Under the pieces are notes generated by a model. It did not search any database. It was given only the letters and a program-made list of their open reading frames with translations, and was not told where the DNA came from. Below, in pieces: positions 1-7,482 of a stretch of DNA of 57,327 nt. Origin of the DNA: an uncultured bacterium (lineage in GTDB: Bacteria > Bacteroidota > Bacteroidia > Bacteroidales > Bacteroidaceae). The stretch is from the NCBI GenBank assembly GCA_946546825.1, contig CAMNOK010000003.1, positions 1 to 57,327 on the forward strand, given 5' to 3'. Position numbers and translations under genes: made by a program. Every line of letters starts with the position of its first letter. Within the stretch, counting starts at the first letter, position 1.

Positions 1-162
1 AAAAAAGCATTGCAAAAAGATAGTTGTTTTCGGAGCGTCCCGATGCCGCCACCAGCCACCCTTGCAGTGCCAACCATGTTCAAGATAGTCCAAAACAGGC
101 CGCTTTACACTTCCAGAAGGTGTTTTTCATCACCTTAGACTTGTACTGGCAGACAAAATCGA

Positions 163-338
163 AGCACTGACTTTGGCTTACAAAGTGAATGACTTTAGTC
201 CCTAAAGTGAACAACTTTGGCTTCCAAAACGAACGACTTTAGCACCTGAAATGAACGACTTTAGCACCTGAAATGAACGACTTTTCACCGAAAAGTGTCA
301 GAGTTTAGCGAAGAAAGTGATAGGTTTTCCTTCATTCA
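163..338 (-). repeat. 22-bp-phased repeat array, element copy A
   Basis: GACTTT or a close variant recurs at 169, 191, 213, 235, 257, 279, 301 and 323, exactly 22 bp apart. Read on the minus strand, the units begin AAAGTC and often contain an inverted AAAGT-N5-ACTTT core. Units at 229-250 and 251-272 are nearly identical, while the others have diverged. Units abut without spacers, so this is not a CRISPR array. The flanking block at 361-500 matches copy B in reverse complement. Confidence 0.85.
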
Positions 339-360
339 CTATTATCTATCCATTTTCATT

Positions 361-500
361 GAAAAAAGGTTGACTTTAAGGATGCGAAATACTTGCAAAA
401 TGAGGACCGCAGATTTGTATTTTTTGAAAACGCTCAAAATACTGCCCGAAATTCGAAGTTTTCTTGACAAAAAAACGGTTTCAGTTAGTTCGCAGAAGTG
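361..500 (-). repeat. Conserved block of dispersed element, copy A
   Basis: The reverse complement of this stretch aligns with about 26376-26515. Both share TTTTTGTCAA-(A/G)-AAAACTTCGAATTTC, followed further on by TCATTTTGC-(A/G)-AGTATT and ATCCT. In both copies this block precedes the 22-bp-phased array, so they are copies of one element in opposite orientation. It may act as a regulatory or structural intergenic element, but its function is unknown. Confidence 0.75.
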
Positions 501-640
501 AACATATCGTTTGGAACTCTCTTTTTGTAGTTTTACGAGATAGGCATAAAAAAACTAAACCTTACTTCTTTTTCTTCTCCCTGAAGAGCTCTGCCAGTGC
601 GAAAACATGCTGAAAATTCTTTTTTTACAAAGAAGTTTCT

Positions 641-648
641 TAATTTTG
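641..648 (+). promoter_or_regulatory. Promoter -7 element upstream of nitroreductase-like gene
   Basis: TAATTTTG matches the Bacteroidetes -7 consensus TAnnTTTG. No TTG lies 19-21 bp upstream. The predicted leader is about 65-70 nt to the ATG at 723. Confidence 0.6.
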
Positions 649-722
649 TAGGCTGAACCAGCTTTTAGCTTAAAAGAAAAACAAGAAGAACAAAAACCGG
701 TCAGCCGGAAATTCTTATCAAG

Positions 723-1340
723 ATGAAAAAACTTTTAGTACTTTCCCTCTTAGTCCTGTCCCTGTGTGCACAGGCACAGGAAACCATCCCGTTGCCACAG
801 CCAGACAGAAAGATGCTGTCGATGTCGCTGGGCGATGCGCTGCAGCAGCGCCGCTCCGTGCGCGAGTATCAGAAAGATCAGGAGATAGACCGTCAGACGC
901 TTTCCACCCTGCTGTGGGCCGCCTGCGGCATCAGCGAGCCTTCTACCGGTAAGATTACTGCTCCCTCTGCCGTCAACATGCAGGACATCAAGGTGTATGT
1001 CTGCAGTGAAAAAGGTGCTTATCTCTTCAACCCGAAAGCCAATACGCTCACCAGGGTTTGTGAGAAAGACCTGCGTCCGGCCATTGCGGGCCGACAGGCC
1101 TTCGCCCGGGAAGCACCCCTCTCGCTGGTGCTGGTCAGCACGAAGGACACCGACCGCTCGCCCAACGAGAAGTACGGTGGTGTGGATGCCGGCTATGTGT
1201 CGCAGAATATCTATCTTGCCTGCACAGCATTGGGTCTGAAGACCGTGGCGCGCGCCAGCATGAACTTCGACGTCCTGAAAGAGGAACTCAAGCTGAAGGA
1301 AACCAGTCTGCTGGAGCTGAACCACCCGATAGGGAAGTGA
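723..1340 (+). CDS. Nitroreductase-family (SagB/ThcOx-like) exported protein
   Basis: This 205-residue protein has a lipid-free signal peptide at residues 1-19 ending AQA. The nitroreductase fold follows: RRSVREY at 43-49 (FMN phosphate-binding start of the family), LLWAACGI at 63-70, PSAVNMQDI at 81-89 and the helix DAGYVSQNIYLACTALGL at 155-172. Related Bacteroidetes proteins are annotated as SagB/ThcOx-type dehydrogenases and bind FMN. The predicted periplasmic location is unusual for a nitroreductase but common in this subgroup. It lies 49 bp upstream of the phosphonate genes and may be co-transcribed, but no link to phosphonate chemistry is visible. Substrate unknown. Confidence 0.85.
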   Translation: MKKLLVLSLLVLSLCAQAQETIPLPQPDRKMLSMSLGDALQQRRSVREYQKDQEIDRQTLSTLLWAACGISEPSTGKITAPSAVNMQDIKVYVCSEKGAYLFNPKANTLTRVCEKDLRPAIAGRQAFAREAPLSLVLVSTKDTDRSPNEKYGGVDAGYVSQNIYLACTALGLKTVARASMNFDVLKEELKLKETSLLELNHPIGK

Positions 1341-1389
1341 CATGAAGGACAGCAAAACCAGCTAAAACATGATTATCATATAACACGAA

Positions 1390-2691
1390 ATGGAGAAAAC
1401 AGTATATTTAGGAATGATTGGTGACATCATGCACCCGGGTCTCATCAACATCATCAACGAAGGTGCCCGCTACGGCAAGGTGATGATAGGCCTGTTCACC
1501 GACAAGGCCATCGCCTCTCACCGCCGGCTGCCCTACATGAGCTATGAACAGCGCAAGAATGTGGTGGAAAACATCAAAGGCGTGGGCTGCGTAGTGCCAC
1601 AAGACGAATGGAGCTATGTGCCCAACCTGCTTCACTACAAGCCCGACTACATCATCCACGGAGACGACTGGAAAGAAGGGCCTGAGCAGGAACTGCGCCA
1701 GCAGACCTTCGACGCCATGCGACAGATTGGCGGCGAGGTGATAGAGATACCCTACACCCAGGGCATCAACTCGTCATCACTGAACAAGGAACTGAACGCC
1801 ATAGGCACCACACCCGACGTGCGCCTGAAGTCGTTGCGCCGGCTGATAGCGGCCAAGCCCATCGTGCGCATCATGGAAGCCCACGACGGACTCTCCGGCC
1901 TCATCATCGAGAACATAGAGGTGCAAAAGGGATTGAAAACCGAAACCTTCGACGGCATGTGGTCGAGTTCGCTCACCGACTCCACCTCAAAGGGTAAGCC
2001 CGACATTGAAGCTGTAGATCTCACCACCCGCATGCAGGACCTGACAAATATCCTGGAATGTACCACCAAGCCCATCATCTACGACGGTGACACCGGCGGC
2101 AAGCCCGAGCACTTCGTCTTCACCGTAAGGACACTGGAGCGCAACGGCATCTCGGCCATCATCATAGAAGACAAGATAGGACTGAAGAAAAACTCCCTCT
2201 TCGGCACCGATGCCGTCCAAACACAAGACACCATAGAGGGCTTCTGCCACAAGATTCGCATGGGCAAAGAGGCACAGGTGACACGCGACTTCATGATCAT
2301 AGCCCGCTGCGAGAGCCTCATCGCCGGCAAGTCGGTTGACGATGCACTGGAGCGCACCTTCGCCTATGTCGATGCAGGTGCCGACGGCATCATGATACAC
2401 AGCAAGGAAAAGACCGGAGAAGACATTCGCGAGTTCTGCCAGCGCTTCCGCGAAAAGCACCCCTCGGTGCCCATCGTAGTTGTTCCCACCACCTACAACC
2501 ACATCAAGGAAGACGAACTGCACCAGTGGGGCGTGAACATCGTCATCTATGCCAACCACATGCTGCGTGCCGCCTACCCCGCCATGTATAAATGTGCGGA
2601 GACCATCCTTGAGAACGAACGCTCACTGGAGGCCAACCCGCTCTGCATGCCCATCAAGCAGATTCTGGAACTGATTCCCGGAACAAAATGA
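1390..2691 (+). CDS. aepX: Phosphoenolpyruvate mutase with N-terminal cytidylyltransferase-like domain
   Basis: Converts phosphoenolpyruvate to phosphonopyruvate, the C-P bond-forming step of phosphonate biosynthesis. This 433-residue protein has two domains. Residues 1-140 resemble the cytidylyltransferase fold: GDIMHPG at 11-17, HGDDW at 90-94 and GINSSS at 125-130. Residues about 160-430 are the isocitrate-lyase/PEP-mutase barrel with the diagnostic EDKIGLKKNS at 260-269, the PEP-mutase signature EDKxxxxxNS. The usual HxGH of nucleotidyltransferases reads HPGL, so catalysis by the N-terminal domain is doubtful. It heads a five-gene module (aepX-aepY-aepZ-NTP transferase-licD) with short gaps or overlaps. 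The PEP-mutase assignment is secure; the role of the first domain is inference. Confidence 0.95.
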   Translation: MEKTVYLGMIGDIMHPGLINIINEGARYGKVMIGLFTDKAIASHRRLPYMSYEQRKNVVENIKGVGCVVPQDEWSYVPNLLHYKPDYIIHGDDWKEGPEQELRQQTFDAMRQIGGEVIEIPYTQGINSSSLNKELNAIGTTPDVRLKSLRRLIAAKPIVRIMEAHDGLSGLIIENIEVQKGLKTETFDGMWSSSLTDSTSKGKPDIEAVDLTTRMQDLTNILECTTKPIIYDGDTGGKPEHFVFTVRTLERNGISAIIIEDKIGLKKNSLFGTDAVQTQDTIEGFCHKIRMGKEAQVTRDFMIIARCESLIAGKSVDDALERTFAYVDAGADGIMIHSKEKTGEDIREFCQRFREKHPSVPIVVVPTTYNHIKEDELHQWGVNIVIYANHMLRAAYPAMYKCAETILENERSLEANPLCMPIKQILELIPGTK

Positions 2692-2740
2692 AAAGTGAAA
2701 AGTAAAAATACGAACCAAAAGCTAAAAAAATAGTGCTACC

Positions 2741-3865
2741 ATGATATCACCATCTTTCCTGATAGAAAAACTCAAGGAGGGCGGCATCGACTTTTTTGCG
2801 GGTGTGCCCGACAGTCTGCTGAAAAACATCTGTGCCTACATCACCGACCACTGCGACAGGCAGCACAACATCATTGCCGCCAACGAGGGTGCCGCCATAG
2901 GCATTGCTGCAGGACACTACCTGGCCACAGGACACCCCGCTTGCGTGTATATGCAGAACAGTGGCGAGGGAAACATCATCAACCCGCTGGCGTCACTCAC
3001 CGACCCTGAGGTATATCGCATTCCCGTGCTGCTGCTCATTGGCTGGCGCGGCCGTCCCGGCGTACACGACGAGCCACAGCATGTGAAGCAAGGCAAGGTG
3101 ACCACCGGTCTCTTGAACACCATGGGCATCAACTACGACGTGCTGAGCAAGGACGAAGACAAGGCCTCCAAGCAGCTGGCCAAGGCCATGGAAGCCCTGC
3201 GGCGCGAAGAAGTCTATGCACTGGTCATCGAGAAAGACACCTTTGACGCCTACCAACTGCAAAGCTCGGAGTCCAGCAGCCTTACCATGAGCCGTGAAGA
3301 AGCCATACAAACCGTGGCCGGCGCACTGGGAGAACAGGACTGCATCGTCAGCACCACCGGCATGATAAGCCGTGAGTTGTTTGAATACCGCACGACGAAA
3401 GGACAAGGACACGAGCGCGACTTCCTCACCGTGGGAAGCATGGGACATGCCAGCCAGATAGCGCTGGGCATAGCCTTGGCACAGCCACAGCGACGCGTGT
3501 GGTGTTTCGACGGCGACGGTGCCGTCATCATGCACATGGGTTCCATGGGCATCATCGGACAAGCCGCACCGCAGAACCTCTGCCACGTTGTCTTCAACAA
3601 CGGTGCCCACGACTCCGTGGGAGGCCAACCCACCGTGGGACTCCACATAGACCTGCCGGAGATAGCCTCCAGTTGCGGCTATAAGACGGCCATCAGCGTG
3701 AGCACCATGGCCGACCTGCAAGACGTGCTGGCATCACTCTCCGACATGGAAGCACCACTCCTGCTGGAAGTGAAGGTCAGGAAAGGCAACCGAAAAGACC
3801 TCGGACGCCCTACCACAACACCCATAGAGAACAAACAGGCCCTGATGAAATTTCTTGGAAAATGA
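2741..3865 (+). CDS. aepY: Phosphonopyruvate decarboxylase
   Basis: A thiamine-diphosphate enzyme that decarboxylates phosphonopyruvate to phosphonoacetaldehyde and CO2, which pulls the unfavourable PEP-mutase reaction forward. In this 374-residue protein the Pyr domain carries the cofactor glutamate in AANEG (E49). The PP domain carries the metal/ThDP motif GDG at 258-260, ending at NN 286-287. The fingerprint GVPDSLL near residue 21 and GWRGRPGVHDEPQH at 101-114 are typical of AepY/sulfopyruvate decarboxylases. The gene follows aepX by 49 bp and overlaps aepZ by the ATGA at 3862-3865, consistent with coupled translation. Sulfopyruvate decarboxylase is excluded by context. Confidence 0.95.
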   Translation: MISPSFLIEKLKEGGIDFFAGVPDSLLKNICAYITDHCDRQHNIIAANEGAAIGIAAGHYLATGHPACVYMQNSGEGNIINPLASLTDPEVYRIPVLLLIGWRGRPGVHDEPQHVKQGKVTTGLLNTMGINYDVLSKDEDKASKQLAKAMEALRREEVYALVIEKDTFDAYQLQSSESSSLTMSREEAIQTVAGALGEQDCIVSTTGMISRELFEYRTTKGQGHERDFLTVGSMGHASQIALGIALAQPQRRVWCFDGDGAVIMHMGSMGIIGQAAPQNLCHVVFNNGAHDSVGGQPTVGLHIDLPEIASSCGYKTAISVSTMADLQDVLASLSDMEAPLLLEVKVRKGNRKDLGRPTTTPIENKQALMKFLGK

Positions 3866-5025
3866 ACCTGGAGAGACAACTTCCTTCAACTCAAAACAAT
3901 ATGATGATAAAAAGAAATATACTGCTGAACCCCGGCCCCGCCACCACCACCGACAGTGTGAAGATGGCCCAGGTGGTGCCCGACATCTGTCCGCGTGAGC
4001 GGGAGTTTGCCGACAACATGAAAGATTTGCGCGCAGACTTGGTGCGCGTGGCCCACGGTAATCCCCAGAAACACACCGCCGTGCTCTTCACCGGCTCGGG
4101 AACCATCAACATAGACATCTGCCTGAACTCGCTGTTGCCTGAAGGCAAGAAGATACTGATTGTCAACAACGGTGCCTACAGTACACGCGCCGTGGAGGTC
4201 TGCCAATACTACGGCATGCCACACATAGACCTGCGCTCATCGGTCTATGACATTCCCGACCTGCAGGCCGTAGAACGTACACTTGACGAAAATCCTGACG
4301 TGGCACTGGTCTATACCACCCACCACGAGACGGGAACCGGTGTACTGAACCCCATTCGCGAGATAGGCCGGCTGGCCCACCAGCACGGAGCCATCTTCGT
4401 GACTGACACAACATCGTCACTGGGCATGATACCCTTCGACATCGAACAAGACAACGTAGATTTCTGCATGGCATCGGCACAGAAAGGACTGATGGCCATG
4501 TCAGGCCTGTCGTTTGTCATTGGCAACCGCGCCATCATAGAGGCATCCAAAAACTATCCCAAGCGCTCCTACTACTGCAACCTCTTCTTGCAGTATGACT
4601 ACTTCGAGAAGACGGGGCAGATGCACTTCACGCCACCCGTACAGACCATCTATGCCACCATGCAAGCCCTGAAGGAATACTGGGCTGAGGGTGAGGAACA
4701 GAAGTTTGCCCGCCACCGCCGAGTGTTCGAGGCCATACACGAAGGTCTGGACAAACTGGGGTTCCGCGACGTGATACGCCGCGACATACAATCGGGACTG
4801 GTGGTCAGCGTGAAATATCCAGACAACGAAAACTGGAACTTCGACTTGGTGCACGACTACTGCTACGACCACGGTTTTACCATCTACCCGGGAAAGATCA
4901 GCACCACCGACACCTTCCGCCTGTGCTCCTTAGGAGCCATCGACGTGAAGGACATTGAAGCCTTCTTCGTCGTGCTGAAAGAAGCTCTGGAGAAATACAA
5001 CATCAAAGTGAGCTATCATGATTAA
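3862..5025 (+). CDS. aepZ: 2-aminoethylphosphonate-pyruvate transaminase
   Basis: A PLP-dependent class V aminotransferase that interconverts phosphonoacetaldehyde and 2-aminoethylphosphonate (AEP). Downstream of AepX/AepY it should run in the biosynthetic direction. Family marks are RNILLNPGPATT near residues 18-29, the cofactor aspartate in VTDTTSS (D182) and the Schiff-base lysine in SAQKG (K208). The annotated start gives an ATGA overlap with aepY. The family normally begins just before RNILLNPGP, so ATG at 3901 or 3904 is an equally good start, which would make the first 13-14 residues non-coding. No phosphonatase gene (phnX) is nearby, which argues against AEP breakdown. Confidence 0.93.
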   Translation: MNLERQLPSTQNNMMIKRNILLNPGPATTTDSVKMAQVVPDICPREREFADNMKDLRADLVRVAHGNPQKHTAVLFTGSGTINIDICLNSLLPEGKKILIVNNGAYSTRAVEVCQYYGMPHIDLRSSVYDIPDLQAVERTLDENPDVALVYTTHHETGTGVLNPIREIGRLAHQHGAIFVTDTTSSLGMIPFDIEQDNVDFCMASAQKGLMAMSGLSFVIGNRAIIEASKNYPKRSYYCNLFLQYDYFEKTGQMHFTPPVQTIYATMQALKEYWAEGEEQKFARHRRVFEAIHEGLDKLGFRDVIRRDIQSGLVVSVKYPDNENWNFDLVHDYCYDHGFTIYPGKISTTDTFRLCSLGAIDVKDIEAFFVVLKEALEKYNIKVSYHD

Positions 5026-5743
5026 GACTGCCGTCATCATGGCTGCCGGACTGGGCACCCGTTTCGGCCACATGACAGACCTCATGCCCAAAGGCTTCAT
5101 TGAATGTGGAGGCAAGCCCATGGTGGTGCGCTCTGTAGAGACGCTGCTCTCCTGTGGCATCGAGCACATCATCATCGGCACCGGCTACAAGCATGAAGCC
5201 TACGAAGAGCTTGCCAAGCGCTTCCCACAAATCACTTGCGTCTATAGTCCGCGCTATGCCGAGACAAACAGTATGTTCACATTATATAATAATAGGGAGG
5301 CCATCGGAGAAAATGACTTCCTGCTCCTGGAGTCGGACATCATTTTCAGCCGCAATGCCATAACAAGACTGCTGGCCGACAGTCACCCCGACGTGATGCT
5401 CATTACACCGGTCACGAAGTTTCAGGACCAGTATTATGTGGAGCACGACGGCGAAGGCCGGCTGACACGCTGCTCCGTGAACCGCGACGAACTGGATGCC
5501 AAGGGTGAGCTGGTGGGTATCCACAAACTGTCGAACAGCTTCTACCAGCAAATGTGTGATGACTATGCCGCCCTGCTCAGCGAACAGCCGAAGCTGGGAT
5601 ACGAATATCAGCTGCTACGCATGTCGCAAACAACAATGCCTGTCTATGTGCTCAACGCCGACGACGTCAGCTGGTATGAGATAGATGACGAGCAAGACCT
5701 GCAATATGCGGAGGAACACATTGTACCAATACTTAATGCTTAA
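5018..5743 (+). CDS. PntC/LicC-like nucleotidyltransferase, probable AEP cytidylyltransferase
   Basis: This 241-residue GT-A-fold nucleotidyltransferase has the signature MAAGLGTRFGHMT near residues 8-20, the following MPKGF lysine and the metal-site LESDIIF around residue 103. It belongs with LicC (phosphocholine cytidylyltransferase), MobA-like and PntC enzymes. PntC is known to form CMP-AEP from CTP and AEP. Immediate position after the AEP transaminase (8-bp overlap) and before licD makes CMP-AEP synthesis the best inference, with a sugar-1-phosphate nucleotidyltransferase the alternative. With this gene present, activation of AEP need not depend on the degenerate N-terminal domain of AepX. 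Confidence 0.85.
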   Translation: MIKTAVIMAAGLGTRFGHMTDLMPKGFIECGGKPMVVRSVETLLSCGIEHIIIGTGYKHEAYEELAKRFPQITCVYSPRYAETNSMFTLYNNREAIGENDFLLLESDIIFSRNAITRLLADSHPDVMLITPVTKFQDQYYVEHDGEGRLTRCSVNRDELDAKGELVGIHKLSNSFYQQMCDDYAALLSEQPKLGYEYQLLRMSQTTMPVYVLNADDVSWYEIDDEQDLQYAEEHIVPILNA

Positions 5744-5749
5744 CACATC

Positions 5750-6568
5750 ATGCCCCAATACGACCTGAAACAACTGCACGGAAAGATGCTCGACATCCTG
5801 TCGGCCATCGATGAGACTTGTCGGAAGCATAACCTCACCTACTACATCATAGCGGGCACCATGCTCGGTGCCGTTCGCCACAAAGGCTTCATACCCTGGG
5901 ACGACGATGCCGACATCTGCATGCCCCACCGCGACTACGACCTGCTCATCGAACACAGCAAGGAGTGGCTGCCCAAACGCTACGAACTGGTATGTGCAGA
6001 GAACGACAACCACTACCCACAGCCCTTTGCAAAGATTCAGGATGCCGAGACCACCATCATCGAACATGCCCACCTGCGCTATCTGGGCGGCGTGTATGTC
6101 GATGTGTTTCCGGTAGATGGCATGCCTGACGGCAAGCTTGCACAACGGCTGCACTTTGCACACTACAAATTGTTATGCAAACTGCTCTACTTCACTTATC
6201 GCGACCCATACCGCCACGGCCACGGCCCAAGCAGCTGGGTGCCCCTGCTCTGCAGGAAGCTGTTCACCATTGAGGGGTTGCAACGAAGCATCAGAAAGAT
6301 GCTGACCAAATACGACTTCTACCAATGCCGGCAGGTGTTGTGCTTCGATGACGGACTGCGCAGCGTGGTGCCGCGTGAAGTCTATGGAACACCGTCACCC
6401 TATGAGTTTGAAGGCCGTACCCTGCTGGGTGTTGAGAAGTATGACCAGCTGCTCTCCCAGATGTATGGCGACTACATGACACCGCCGCCTGCCGGCACTG
6501 AGTTTCAGCACAACTTCTACTACCTGGACTTGGAGCATCCCTACAGGGAATATAAGAATAATGCATAA
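5750..6568 (+). CDS. LicD-family phosphotransferase
   Basis: This 272-residue LicD protein carries the diagnostic block GTMLGAVRHKGFIPWDDDAD near residues 36-55, including the metal-binding DDDAD. LicD enzymes move phosphocholine or related CMP-activated head groups onto glycans. In this operon the donor is most likely CMP-AEP, so the protein would decorate a surface polysaccharide or LPS with aminoethylphosphonate. No signal peptide is visible, so it should act at the cytoplasmic face of the membrane. It is the last gene of the module. Its stop codon lies inside a hairpin shared with the convergent glycosyltransferase. Donor identity is inference from context. Confidence 0.9.
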   Translation: MPQYDLKQLHGKMLDILSAIDETCRKHNLTYYIIAGTMLGAVRHKGFIPWDDDADICMPHRDYDLLIEHSKEWLPKRYELVCAENDNHYPQPFAKIQDAETTIIEHAHLRYLGGVYVDVFPVDGMPDGKLAQRLHFAHYKLLCKLLYFTYRDPYRHGHGPSSWVPLLCRKLFTIEGLQRSIRKMLTKYDFYQCRQVLCFDDGLRSVVPREVYGTPSPYEFEGRTLLGVEKYDQLLSQMYGDYMTPPPAGTEFQHNFYYLDLEHPYREYKNNA

Positions 6569-6622
6569 TGTAATGTCTTCGGTATTCCACACTCCCCGTG
6601 CGAAGCACATTACGCATTATGC
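6563..6622. terminator. Bidirectional hairpin between licD and convergent GT2 gene
   Basis: The arm GCATAATG-TAATGT-CTTCG (6563-6581) pairs with CGAAG-C-ACATTAC-GCATTATGC (6601-6622) apart from short bulges. The hairpin overlaps the licD stop on one side and the end of the minus-strand GT2 gene on the other. On the plus strand it runs into TTTAAAAA. A shared terminator for both genes is the likely role. Confidence 0.65.
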
Positions 6623-7363
6623 TTTAAAAAGGAAGGGCTTTAGCAACTTGACAAAGAAGTTTCGCTCATAGACATCCAACCGTTCCATGCTCTTCCGGAA
6701 CAGTGGCGGAAAGGCCTCCTGTCGCATGCGCTCTGGCTCCGTGTCGCAGAGGCCGTTATGAGTAGAACTGATGCCCTGGGTATCAAACCTGCAGATTCTA
6801 ATGTTCAGATACTCAAAGCTGTCTCCGCGAAGAGCCGACACCACCCACCGCTTCCAGTCGCCAATAACTTGATAAGACTCGTCGAAGCCCTCAGCGCGTA
6901 ACAGGGCCGTTCGTACAAACATGGCCTGCTGGCAGATGTTATGACGGTAGAAAGTATAGAGGCTCACGTCCTTCGGGTAGTGGCAAACCCGCATGCCCTT
7001 CTTGTAAACCTTGACCCAGTCGCCATAAAGAATGTCGGCCGTACGCTGGACAGAAAAGACCTCCTCCAACGTCGTTTCGCTATAGAAGACATCGGCCGAA
7101 TTCAAGAAACAGACGTAACGGCCATGGGCATGGCTGACGGCCTTGTTCATGGCATTATAGATGCCACCATCGTGCTCACTGCACCAAAACGAGAAGTGCT
7201 GCTGATGGGCCTCTATCAACTCTTTGCTTCCATCGGTGCTGCCACCATCAACGACAATCCATTCAAAGTCCTTCCACGTCTGCGACAACACGGAAGCAAT
7301 CGTCTTTGTCAGACCTGCCACATTATTATAATTGATGGTTACGATGGAAAGAGTCATTCTCAA
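6617..7363 (-). CDS. Glycosyltransferase family 2
   Basis: This 248-residue GT-A glycosyltransferase starts LSIVTINYNNVAGL with VVDGGSTDGS near residue 38. SEHDGGIYNAMNKA (about 62-75) and the metal-binding equivalent FLNSADVF (about 87-94) put it with WcaA/WcaE-type GT2 enzymes. Those use nucleotide-sugar donors to extend polysaccharide repeat units at the cytoplasmic membrane face. It is the only gene on this strand between licD and the MBOAT gene and has its own promoter at 7401-7408. It may build the glycan that LicD modifies. Donor and linkage cannot be read from the sequence. Confidence 0.88.
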   Translation of the reverse strand: MRMTLSIVTINYNNVAGLTKTIASVLSQTWKDFEWIVVDGGSTDGSKELIEAHQQHFSFWCSEHDGGIYNAMNKAVSHAHGRYVCFLNSADVFYSETTLEEVFSVQRTADILYGDWVKVYKKGMRVCHYPKDVSLYTFYRHNICQQAMFVRTALLRAEGFDESYQVIGDWKRWVVSALRGDSFEYLNIRICRFDTQGISSTHNGLCDTEPERMRQEAFPPLFRKSMERLDVYERNFFVKLLKPFLFKA

Positions 7364-7400
7364 TCTTCTACTGTTTAGCGTTTAAAATAGTTTCTGTTTG

Positions 7401-7408
7401 CAAAAATA
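7401..7408 (-). promoter_or_regulatory. Promoter -7 element for GT2 gene
   Basis: The minus strand reads TATTTTTG, matching TAnnTTTG, about 38 bp before the start at 7363. No -33 TTG is visible at standard spacing. Confidence 0.6.
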
Positions 7409-7450
7409 CAAAATATAATTCATACAGACATAAGAATCGAAAAAAATGTG

Positions 7451-7458
7451 TAATTTTG
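7451..7458 (+). promoter_or_regulatory. Promoter -7 element for MBOAT gene
   Basis: TAATTTTG matches TAnnTTTG 24 bp before the ATG at 7483. It overlaps the TTG at 7456, which rules that TTG out as a start codon. With 7401-7408 it forms a divergent promoter pair. Confidence 0.65.
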
Positions 7459-7482
7459 CAAAACAAACAAACCACGAAAGCC

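Larger units (their letters stand above)
1..722. other. Intergenic region with repeat element copy A
   Basis: No convincing gene lies in these 722 bases. From about 85 to 500 they hold an intergenic repeat element, in minus orientation relative to its second copy near 26.4-26.9 kb. A promoter for the first gene is at 641-648. A 68-codon open frame at 295-501 lies inside the repeat, mixes array and block sequence, and is judged non-coding. Nothing recognisable was seen in bases 1-84. Confidence 0.7.

Noticed and set aside
163..338. Possible CRISPR array from regularly spaced repeats
   Set aside because: Units are 22 bp, touch each other with no unique spacers and vary by point changes. No cas gene is present. 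The same applies to the arrays at 26.6 and 43.7 kb.
295..501. 68-codon open frame
   Set aside because: It lies wholly in the dispersed intergenic element. The homologous copy at 26.4 kb does not keep the frame, and there is no promoter or start context.
3862..3903. Idea that aepY and aepZ form a fusion
   Set aside because: A TGA at 3863-3865 separates them. The overlap is the normal ATGA coupling.
7456..7482. Upstream TTG start for the MBOAT gene
   Set aside because: The TTG is part of the promoter element TAATTTTG. The family start MLFNSFEF is at 7483. The same reasoning rejects TTG starts at 28045 (xerD) and 45591 (cysS).
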